From CAIXSC01 sp046349915 (GTDB lineage: Bacteria > Planctomycetota > Planctomycetia > Pirellulales > Pirellulaceae): a stretch of 64,000 bases of DNA. The stretch is from positions 62,001 through 126,000 of the forward strand of contig JAXMBL010000005.1 of assembly GCA_046349915.1 (NCBI GenBank). The letters are read 5' to 3'. Position numbers and translations under genes: made by a program. This document shows, piece by piece, positions 55,928 through 62,283 of the stretch. The stretch's first letter is position 1. The number at the start of each line of letters is the position of its first letter. The notes under the pieces are model-generated. The model had not been told where the DNA came from and did no database searches. It was given only the letters and a program-made list of their open reading frames with translations.

Positions 55928-56044
55928 GTGAAACTGGCGATTCGACGCATAGTCGTGGATCGCTCCGCGATCCAACGCCTTTACGCCGGAGCGTTGGATC
56001 GCGGAGCGATCCACGACTATGGGAACCTGGCACTGTCCAATTAG
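55928..56044. repeat. 117-bp hairpin repeat, copy 2
   Basis: The same element as 50742-50858, in the same orientation. Perfect 31-bp arms lie at 55948-55978 and 55991-56021 with a 12-nt loop that differs at two bases. It starts 13 nt after the helicase stop codon. The outer inverted repeat seen around copy 1 is not present on the left here. Confidence 0.9.
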
Positions 56045-56075
56045 GCTGGCACGGAGTAAACACCGTAACTTATAG

Positions 56076-56123
56076 TCGTAGGCGGCGCCGCGAGCCGACG
56101 TGGGTTCGTGCAGCCGCCTGCGA
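56076..56123. repeat. GTAG-flanked GC-rich hairpin
   Basis: TCGTAGGCGGC (56076-56086) pairs with GCCGCCTGCGA (56113-56123) at 10 of 11 positions. An inner stem CGAGCC/GGTTCG (56091-56096 and 56103-56108, one G-U) lies between. It begins with GTAG and sits about 30 nt upstream of the next start codon, probably in its leader. Confidence 0.6.
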
Positions 56124-56153
56124 ACGTTCCTGCTCTACCCACCCACCCGATCC

Positions 56154-56591
56154 ATGATCGACGCGATCTTCGTTTACGGCACCTTGAAACGAGGTCAAGT
56201 GCGCGAGCGTTGTTGGCCGCGAGCGCCGGTTCGAGTCGTCGCGGCGGTGATGCGGGGCGAGTTGCATGACTTGGGGCCTTATCCCGCGCTCATTCCGGGC
56301 GATGACCGAGTGCTAGGCGAGCTGTGGTTTCTGCGCGCCGAGGATGTCGCCGAGTCGTTGCGAGTATTGGACGAAGTGGAATGCTACGGAATCGACGACG
56401 TCGATTTGTATGTGCGGCGAGTGGTTGAATGCGAGGAATTGGAGAGCAGCGAACGTCACTCGGCCTTCGTCTATCATCTCGCCAACGAGAACGACGCGCG
56501 GGCTCATCCTCGAGTTCCACCTCGCGCCGATGGATTGGTGGAGTGGTTGCCGACAGATCCTCGTGGCCGGGAATTCGACGATGACCTCTAA
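56154..56591 (+). CDS. Gamma-glutamylcyclotransferase-like (AIG2/BtrG fold) protein
   Basis: 145 aa, the usual size for this fold. The N-terminus has the substrate-loop signature YGTLKRG (Y8-G14); E56 in 'LGELWFL' is the expected general acid/base, and 'LDEVECY' matches the conserved loop downstream. The family cyclises or releases gamma-glutamyl groups from amines or peptides to give 5-oxoproline; the substrate here is unknown. The ATG at 56154 was chosen because YGTLK then lies at the expected distance from the N-terminus. The stop lies inside the next gene, so the two are probably co-transcribed. Confidence 0.8.
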   Translation: MIDAIFVYGTLKRGQVRERCWPRAPVRVVAAVMRGELHDLGPYPALIPGDDRVLGELWFLRAEDVAESLRVLDEVECYGIDDVDLYVRRVVECEELESSERHSAFVYHLANENDARAHPRVPPRADGLVEWLPTDPRGREFDDDL

Positions 56592-58458
56592 CTCGCACAT
56601 GCCCAAGCGATCTCGCGATTCCAGCACGATTGTGAATCTGGTCATGTTGGCGAGCGCCTTGTCGTTGATGGTGACGCCATCGGTCGCGACGCAAGAACTG
56701 TGGGGCGCCGAATCGCGCATCACAATCACGACGCCGTTGACGCCGCCGCGCTGGGCGCTGTTGGAACGCGAACTGCTTCGCCAGAATTCACTCGCCTGCC
56801 GCGAATTCTACCAGCGGTATTTCGACGAACGGGGATGGCTGTTGTGCGTTGAGCGATGGGGAGGAGACGACGGGCCGGACGACGCCATCGAAAACTGTCT
56901 CGATTGGCCGCTCGTCCATGCCTTGGGTGGAGACGACGAGGTTTTGCAGTTGTACAAGCGGGCCTGGGAGGGGCATCTGCGTCAATACACCGCGGCGCGG
57001 ACGGTCGAAGTTCCCTTCGCCCGCGATGGCATGTACCACAAAGAGTTCCCGGTGATGATGGACTGGCTCCATAACGGCGAGGGACTCGTCGTCTTCAACC
57101 TGCAAGGCCTGTCTGACCCGGACGATTTGCGATTCGCTCAACGAGTGCGCCGCTATGCCGGCTTCTACATGAACGAAGATCCCGGCGCACCTAACTATGA
57201 TCCTCAGCACAAGATCATTCGCAGCATGTTCAATGGCAGTCGCGGGCCGCTGCTGCGCAAAGCCACGGCGCTCGACTGGGCGGGCGACCCGATCGAAATC
57301 GAACATCGGTTCAAGCCGAAGCACGGCGAGTCGTCGTACGCGCAGATGATCGAACACTTCAAGGACTACAACGACATCGTGGGCGATCATCCCCAGAACC
57401 TGAAGGCGACGACGCTGGCGCTGAATGCGTTCCTGCTGACGGGTGAACCGAAGTATCGTCAATGGTTGCTCGACTATGTCGACGCCTGGCGCGAACGGAT
57501 GATCGCCAACGGCAACATCATTCCGACCAACATCGGACTCGATGGAAAACCTGGCAGTTCGGCGGGCGGCAAGTGGTGGGGCGGGGTCTACGGTTGGGGA
57601 TTCAGCGTCTTCGATCCCGCGACGAAGCGAATGGCTCATCGCAATCAGCATCACGCCGGCTTCCAGGGGTTCATGAACGCGTTCTTCCTAACCGGCGACG
57701 ATCGGTATCTCGATGTGTGGCGCAAACAAATCGAAACCGTCAACGCTCAAGCCAAGGTGGTCGATGGCCAAACCGTCTACCCTCACATGTATGGCGAACA
57801 AGGTTGGTACGACTTCACGCCGCGACGCTACGATGCTTGTGCACTAGAACTTGCGTACTTATCGCAACGGCCCGCCGATCTGGCTGTGGTGGCCCATGAA
57901 CCGTGGCTGAAGTACCTGCGAGGCGAGGACGCCGACTATCCCGAACGCTCGCTGGCGGCTGATTTAGCGCGTGTCGGCCGACAAGTCGCGGCGATTCGCG
58001 CCGACACGACAACTCCTGATACACGTTTGGCGGACGATCCGATGGGGCTGAACCCGGCGAGTGTCGAGTCGTTGGTGGAATTGACGACAGGTGGGCTGCG
58101 ACCGGGCCGTAGCGGTTCGGCGCTGTTTTGTCGCCTGCGTTACTTTGACCCAGCGCGACGTCGAGCCGGCTTGCCCGAGGATGTGGCGGCTTTGGTGGAT
58201 GAGTTGACGGCAGACCGAGTCTCGGTCACGTTGGTCAACATCAATCAGCTTGATGCGCGTGACGTGATCCTGCAGGCGGGCGCCTATGGCGAACATCGCT
58301 GGGAGTCGGTCGCCTGGGCCGGGCAATCTCAACCTCTGGATGGTTCACATTTTTCCGTCCGACTCGCCCCCGGCGCGGGCGCCCGCCTGACTCTGCGCTT
58401 GCGTCGTTATGCGAATCCACCGAGGATGGCGTTTCCGTGGGCGCCAAGCCGATTATAG
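56581..58458 (+). CDS. Secreted protein of unknown function, probably an alpha/alpha-toroid
   Basis: 625 aa from ATG 56581 (overlapping the previous gene by 11 nt) or 619 aa from ATG 56599; neither has a clear RBS. A hydrophobic signal segment (NLVMLASALSLMVTPSVA) follows a basic start, so export is likely. The middle is helical with regularly spaced Trp/Tyr-rich turns ('WDWLHNGEG'-like spacing, 'NAFLLTGEPKYRQWLLDYVDAW', 'WWGGVYGWGF', 'NAFFLTGDDRYLDVW'), the look of a six-hairpin glycosidase or lyase toroid. A beta-rich C-terminal region (from about residue 490) ends 'GAGARLTLRLRRYA'. I cannot assign a family or catalytic residues. It lies 34 bp before an aldolase gene, so a role in carbohydrate breakdown is possible but is only inferred from context. 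Confidence 0.75.
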   Translation: MTSNSHMPKRSRDSSTIVNLVMLASALSLMVTPSVATQELWGAESRITITTPLTPPRWALLERELLRQNSLACREFYQRYFDERGWLLCVERWGGDDGPDDAIENCLDWPLVHALGGDDEVLQLYKRAWEGHLRQYTAARTVEVPFARDGMYHKEFPVMMDWLHNGEGLVVFNLQGLSDPDDLRFAQRVRRYAGFYMNEDPGAPNYDPQHKIIRSMFNGSRGPLLRKATALDWAGDPIEIEHRFKPKHGESSYAQMIEHFKDYNDIVGDHPQNLKATTLALNAFLLTGEPKYRQWLLDYVDAWRERMIANGNIIPTNIGLDGKPGSSAGGKWWGGVYGWGFSVFDPATKRMAHRNQHHAGFQGFMNAFFLTGDDRYLDVWRKQIETVNAQAKVVDGQTVYPHMYGEQGWYDFTPRRYDACALELAYLSQRPADLAVVAHEPWLKYLRGEDADYPERSLAADLARVGRQVAAIRADTTTPDTRLADDPMGLNPASVESLVELTTGGLRPGRSGSALFCRLRYFDPARRRAGLPEDVAALVDELTADRVSVTLVNINQLDARDVILQAGAYGEHRWESVAWAGQSQPLDGSHFSVRLAPGAGARLTLRLRRYANPPRMAFPWAPSRL

Positions 58459-58492
58459 GAGAAGCCGATTATGAAGGAGAGACAAGGAAGCC

Positions 58493-59269
58493 ATGATGTT
58501 TGACAACCGAGTGAAGCGATTATTGCGTGAGGGGCGAGCGGCTTGGGGGGTGACTTTGCCGGATGCGTCCAATGTGATGGCCAAGGCCTCGATCAACGCG
58601 GGCATCGACTTCCTGTGGGTGGATCTCGAGCATCGTCCGTTCGAGGTGGACGCCGTTACTTGGGTTCCGATCCTGTGTCGCCAAAAGAACTGTGCGTGCG
58701 TGGTGCGAGTGTCGGGACTGTCGCCCCAGCTTGCCAAGAAGGCGCTCGACATCGGCGCGAACGGCGTTATGTTCCCCCAGATCAATACGCCCGAAGAGGC
58801 AAGGCTGGCTGTTGAATACTGCAAGTATCCGCCGCAGGGCTCGCGCGGCATTTCACCTCAATGGACCCACATGATGGATGTCGCTTGGTCGGACTACTTG
58901 CCGGCCGCTAACGACGAGACGTGCGTCATCGTGCAAGTCGAAACGCCCGAGGGCATCAAAAATCTGGATGCGATTGCGGCGGTCCAGGGGGTCGACATCG
59001 TGTTCGCGGGCCCCAACGACCTGGCCGCATCGCTAGGTTTCATCGGCAACAATAAGCACCCCGAGGTGCAAGCGTACTTGGCCGATTTTCCTGGGCGAGT
59101 GGCCGCGCAGGGCAAGGCGGCGGGCGTCACGTTCGCCGACATTGAAGCTTGCCGGCAAGCGTACCAGCAAGGCTACCGTTTCATTTCGTTCGGCACGATC
59201 CTGCTGCATGGCTCGCGAGGCATCGAGTCGGAACTAACAAGATTCCGCGCTCTGGAGAAAACCCCGTAG
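58493..59269 (+). CDS. HpcH/HpaI-family class II aldolase
   Basis: 258 aa, normal for the family. Catalytic H47 lies in 'FLWVDLEHRPF', R72 in 'VVRVSGL', metal ligands E150 ('VQVETPEG') and D176 ('FAGPNDLAASLG'), and the 'YPPQGSRG' loop is present. These enzymes cleave 2-oxo-4-hydroxy acids to pyruvate and an aldehyde, using a divalent metal; relatives act on 4-hydroxy-2-oxoheptanedioate, 2-keto-3-deoxy-glucarate and 2-keto-3-deoxy-rhamnonate, and I cannot choose among them. ATG 58493 follows AAGGAAG and is followed by a second ATG at 58496. It is likely the third gene of the unit beginning at 56154. Its TAG stop is part of a GTAG-flanked palindrome. Confidence 0.88.
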   Translation: MMFDNRVKRLLREGRAAWGVTLPDASNVMAKASINAGIDFLWVDLEHRPFEVDAVTWVPILCRQKNCACVVRVSGLSPQLAKKALDIGANGVMFPQINTPEEARLAVEYCKYPPQGSRGISPQWTHMMDVAWSDYLPAANDETCVIVQVETPEGIKNLDAIAAVQGVDIVFAGPNDLAASLGFIGNNKHPEVQAYLADFPGRVAAQGKAAGVTFADIEACRQAYQQGYRFISFGTILLHGSRGIESELTRFRALEKTP

Positions 59270-59359
59270 CGGAATTCGCAAGAATTCCGACAAACCGTCA
59301 AACCGCCAAAGCCGCCGCAAAGAAAACCAACAACCCCGCACGGGAATTCGCAAGAATTC
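59266..59359. repeat. Two GCAA-loop palindromes, the first with GTAG over the stop codon
   Basis: GGAATTC-GCAA-GAATTCC (59271-59288) is a perfect hairpin closed by a GNRA-type loop. GTAG (59266-59269) precedes it and supplies the TAG stop of the aldolase gene. The core GAATTC-GCAA-GAATTC recurs at 59344-59359, 6 nt before the RBS of the next gene. The bases between are A/C-rich with no feature. Confidence 0.8.
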
Positions 59360-59377
59360 GATCACAAGGAGTTGAGT

Positions 59378-60763
59378 ATGCAATCAACAAGCCGCAGCAG
59401 TCCCAAGCTGGCGCGTCGGCAGCTCTTGCAACTCGGCGGCCTCAGCGCGCTGGGCATTGGCCTGCCAACGCTGCTCGAATCACAGGCGACCGCTGCGGCT
59501 CGTCCTCCCAAATCGTGCATCTTCATTTATCAGTATGGCGGCCTCAGCCAACTCGACTCCTGGGACATGAAGCCGCAGGGACCCGAGGCGATTCGCGGTC
59601 CTTATCGTCCGATTGCTACCAAGGTGCCCGGCTATCAGGTGTGCGAGTTGATGCCGCGATTGGCGACACTTGCGGACCAATACTGTGTGATTCGCACCTT
59701 GAACCATTCGGTGCCTGTACACGATGTGGCGAATCGCATGCTGTTGGCGGGCCAGAATCTGCCATCGCTTGATGCGCCGGCATTTGGCTCGATCGTCGCG
59801 AAAGCTCGTCCCACCGACGCGTCGATACCGGGCTACGTTTGGTTGCAGAAGTTCGGCGGCGGCGCGATGCCGCCCGAACGAACTTACCTCACGGGCGGCA
59901 GCTTGGGAGTGGCCTATAGTCCGTTGCTGATCGGCGCCGGTCACGACGACAATCTTGCGACCCCGGGATATCGAGTGCGAGCGTTTGACGCGCCGGGCGA
60001 AATGCCGTTGCCTCGGGTCGCCGAGCGGCTCGCTCTGAACCGACAACTCAACGCCTGCTCCGCGGAACTCGCATCGACTCTACCCGCTCGGAACTTCTCC
60101 AAGCATCAAGAGCGAGCCATTGATTTGGTCGCGGGTCCACAAGCTCGACTGGCTTTCGATCTGGACCGCGAGTCTGACACGACTCGTGATCGCTATGGCC
60201 GCAATCCACTCGGCCAAAACTTGCTGCTCGCTCGCCGCCTAATTGAAGCGGGCACTAGGCTGGTGAGTGTCGTGGCCTGGACTGGGCTGAAAGAGGGCGA
60301 GAAGTTCATGAGCGTTGAGACTTGGGACATGCATGGCAACGCGGGGATCAGCATCTTCGGCGACGGCTGGAACGGACTGGGATTTGCGTTGCCGCGGTGT
60401 GATGCGGCGGTCGCGGCGCTGCTGGAAGATCTACGAGATCGAGGGTTGCTGGAGACGACGCTGGTAGTGCTGGTGGGCGAGTTTGGAAGAACTCCCAAGA
60501 TTAGCAAAGGAGGGTCTGCGATCGGTCGCGACCATTGGCCCAATTGCTACTCGGCGATGTTGGCAGGCGCCGGCGTCCGCGGGGGAACGATTTATGGCGA
60601 GTCGGACCATCAGGCGGCGTACGTGAAAGACAAGCCGGTGAGTTTGCAGGACTTTACCGCAACATGCCTGAAAGCGCTCGACATTCCCCCGGAGACGCGG
60701 ATTAGCCCCGATGGATTTACGCGTCGAGCGAGCGAAGGGGAGCCGATTGAGGGAGTGTTCTAG
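59378..60763 (+). CDS. Tat-exported DUF1501 family protein
   Basis: 461 aa. A twin-arginine signal (LARRQLLQLGGLSALG, R13-R14) precedes 'KSCIFIYQYGGLSQLDSWDMKP', the start of the DUF1501 domain, which spans nearly the whole protein and belongs to the alkaline phosphatase/sulfatase-like fold. Further family blocks are 'GSIVAK', 'ARRLIEAGTRLVSV', 'WDMHGN' and 'VVLVGEFGRTPKI.KGG.IGRDHWPNCYSAMLAGAGVRGG'. Function is unproven; in planctomycetes such genes often pair with DUF1549/DUF1553 cytochrome-like genes, but none is adjacent here. AAGGAG (59366-59371) lies 6 nt before ATG 59378, which is preferred to the TTG at 59372. Confidence 0.93.
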   Translation: MQSTSRSSPKLARRQLLQLGGLSALGIGLPTLLESQATAAARPPKSCIFIYQYGGLSQLDSWDMKPQGPEAIRGPYRPIATKVPGYQVCELMPRLATLADQYCVIRTLNHSVPVHDVANRMLLAGQNLPSLDAPAFGSIVAKARPTDASIPGYVWLQKFGGGAMPPERTYLTGGSLGVAYSPLLIGAGHDDNLATPGYRVRAFDAPGEMPLPRVAERLALNRQLNACSAELASTLPARNFSKHQERAIDLVAGPQARLAFDLDRESDTTRDRYGRNPLGQNLLLARRLIEAGTRLVSVVAWTGLKEGEKFMSVETWDMHGNAGISIFGDGWNGLGFALPRCDAAVAALLEDLRDRGLLETTLVVLVGEFGRTPKISKGGSAIGRDHWPNCYSAMLAGAGVRGGTIYGESDHQAAYVKDKPVSLQDFTATCLKALDIPPETRISPDGFTRRASEGEPIEGVF

Positions 60764-60790
60764 GGGGTAGGGGTTTAGGGGGTAGGGGTT
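60761..60790 (+). repeat. G-rich 15-bp tandem duplication (G-quadruplex-type)
   Basis: TAGGGGGTAGGGGTT occurs at 60761-60775 and 60776-60790, starting at the stop codon of the DUF1501 gene. A partial third unit with GGGGG follows to 60804. The coding strand therefore has four runs of 4-5 G with 2-4 nt loops, 24 nt upstream of the next start codon. Confidence 0.85.
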
Positions 60791-60811
60791 TAGGCTTTAG
60801 GGGGAGAGGCG

Positions 60812-61369
60812 ATGCCGGTAGTTACGGGATGTCCGAAGTGTGGGCAGCAGTATCAGGTCGCGGACTCGTTTCTGGGCCAGAACGTGAATTGCCCTCAATG
60901 CGGCGCGGTGTTTGTCGTGCGATCGCCACAGGTTCCGCCGAGCGGACCTGCGATGCCGTCTGCTGCGACTCCACCGTGGGCGCAAGGCTATCCTCCGCCG
61001 ACGGGCTGGAGTCCACCTGGGAACCCGTATGCGTCGAGTGCGACGAACATCTTTGAGCAAGGGCCGACTGACAGGCAGATTCGGCTGGGCGGCTTGGTGA
61101 TGATTCCGTTGATGATTCTGGGAATGTTGGCCGCGGCGTTTGGCCAAAAGCAGATGACGACGGGTGGGGCAACGCTACTGGGAATCGGGCCCTTTGGACT
61201 TTTCTATGCGATCGCGGCATTGATCGATCCGAACATCGTGCGAGCGGCGGGGAAGTATGGAAAACACTTGCCTGCTCGGTACAAGATGATTGCGGGCGCC
61301 ATCGGCGTCGTGGCGTTGATCACCGGCCTCACGCTGTCCTACCTGACTTGGTCAAGGATCGCCCAATAA
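60812..61369 (+). CDS. Zinc-ribbon, three-helix membrane protein of unknown function
   Basis: 185 aa. The N-terminal zinc ribbon of MJ0042 type has Cys pairs C7/C10 and C27/C30 (CPKC...CPQC). A Pro-rich linker (about 40-75) leads to three predicted membrane helices near 93-111, 118-138 and 159-180. Such short zinc-ribbon membrane proteins are common in planctomycetes and have no known role. ATG 60812 follows a G-rich RBS (GGGGGAGAGG). The start lies 49 bp after the DUF1501 stop, so it may be co-transcribed, across the G-rich repeat. Confidence 0.8.
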   Translation: MPVVTGCPKCGQQYQVADSFLGQNVNCPQCGAVFVVRSPQVPPSGPAMPSAATPPWAQGYPPPTGWSPPGNPYASSATNIFEQGPTDRQIRLGGLVMIPLMILGMLAAAFGQKQMTTGGATLLGIGPFGLFYAIAALIDPNIVRAAGKYGKHLPARYKMIAGAIGVVALITGLTLSYLTWSRIAQ

Positions 61370-61451
61370 GGGTGGAACCAGTGGAACCGGGCTCTCAAGA
61401 AGGGGAAAAGAACGGAAAAGAGGGGAAAAGAGGGGAGGAGAGGGAAGGGAA

Positions 61452-61491
61452 CACTGATTGACACTGATCTTCACTGATTTCCAGCACTGAC
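61452..61491 (+). repeat. CACTGAT repeats at 10-bp spacing
   Basis: CACTGAT starts at 61452, 61462 and 61472, with CACTGAC at 61485. The unit adjoins the purine-rich tract 61397-61451. Confidence 0.8.
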
Positions 61492-61620
61492 CGCTGAGGC
61501 AGGGGAGAGGGCAAAAATAGCCGGTGCTGTGGCGGGGCGGATGAGAGGATGGCCAATCTCCGCCGACTTTCTTTGGTCGAATGGGGATGGGGCGCTGGGA
61601 ACGGTGTGAGCGGAGCGAAT

Positions 61621-61795
61621 CGACGGACGAGAGGTTCGTCGCCCAGAGAAAGCCCCCGTACGACGGACTTCTAGTCCGTCGAACCGTGGCGCACCGAACG
61701 GGTCGCATGGCAGCCCGCGACGGCCGCAGCGAATCGACGGACTGGAAGTCCGTCGTACAACAGGAGCAATCGACGGACAAGAAGTCCGGCGTACG
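61621..61795. repeat. Cluster of four 21-bp palindromes, mostly GTAC-flanked
   Basis: CGACGGACT-N3-AGTCCGTCG is perfect at 61661-61681 and 61735-61755. Degenerate forms lie at 61621-61641 and 61771-61791. GTAC overlaps the outer end of three: before 61661 and after 61755 and 61791. The alternating orientation of the GTAC flank suggests a mosaic REP-like cluster. Confidence 0.85.
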
Positions 61796-61926
61796 GAGGA
61801 GCGCTGAGCGCCGCAACCTCCCCCCCATCTGCCCCCGCTCCTCCTTCCGTGAATTTCCGTGCCATTCCGTGGCCAAGTCATTCCGTGTCCCATCTGAAGG
61901 CGGTACGGGTACCCGGGGCTGCTGTT

Positions 61927-61950
61927 CATCTCGCGAAGCGAGATGGCTAC
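61927..61950 (-). repeat. Third REP copy, minus orientation
   Basis: On the minus strand this 24-bp sequence is identical to the first 24 bp (52452-52475) of the tandem REP unit: GTAGC next to the palindrome CATCTCGC-TTC-GCGAGATG. It stands alone, without the opposed partner palindrome. Confidence 0.9.
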
Positions 61951-62090
61951 ACCGTTCCGTGGCCACGTCTCCCCTGCGGGTTCATAATTTTTTCCACCCG
62001 CAGGTAGGGAAGAACCGATACATCTGTATCCCCCGAATTAACGAATGGATTGCACAGCCCCTACATTTCGCCTAACCCCTACAGTCAAGG

Positions 62091-62118
62091 TTGACAACAC
62101 GTTACGCGAGAGTAACAT
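62091..62118 (+). promoter_or_regulatory. Probable promoter of the last gene
   Basis: A consensus TTGACA (62091-62096) and TAACAT (62113-62118, 4 of 6) are separated by 16 nt. The small dyad GTTAC-N6-GTAAC covers the spacer and -10. The leader to the GTG would be about 160 nt and includes the hairpin CTGCGC/GCGCAG. Confidence 0.5.
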
Positions 62119-62283
62119 CTATCCCAGCTTACCAGAATTACATTACCTGAACTGCGCTCGTTGCGCAGCCAGCACTTTTTACCCAATTTCCATTGCCGTC
62201 GTCCGCGTTCCTGGGAGTTGATTTTTCGAGGTTGCTAGCCCCTCGGAGAGTCGATTTTCGCTTGTCGCCAAGGAGAATTTGAA

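Larger units (their letters stand above)
61370..62283. other. 914-bp intergenic region rich in short repeats
   Basis: No convincing gene; the open frames here are low-complexity and have no RBS. In order: a purine-only strand stretch (61397-61451, one C at 61413), CACTGAT at 10-bp steps, a cluster of 21-bp palindromes (61621-61795), TTCCGTG at 10-bp steps (61845-61871, again at 61881 and 61955), a REP copy (61927-61950), a promoter-like site (62091-62118), a short GC hairpin (62152-62168) and the RBS AAGGAG (62270-62275) of the last gene. Confidence 0.75.

Noticed and set aside
61471..61966. Overlapping frames of 150-200 aa on both strands
   Set aside because: They run through the purine tract, palindromes and phased repeats, have low-complexity products and no RBS.
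62152..62180. Terminator (GC hairpin followed by TTTTT)
   Set aside because: The stem is only 6 bp and the T-run begins 7 nt after it; the site lies in the leader of the last gene, so attenuation cannot be excluded but is not supported.
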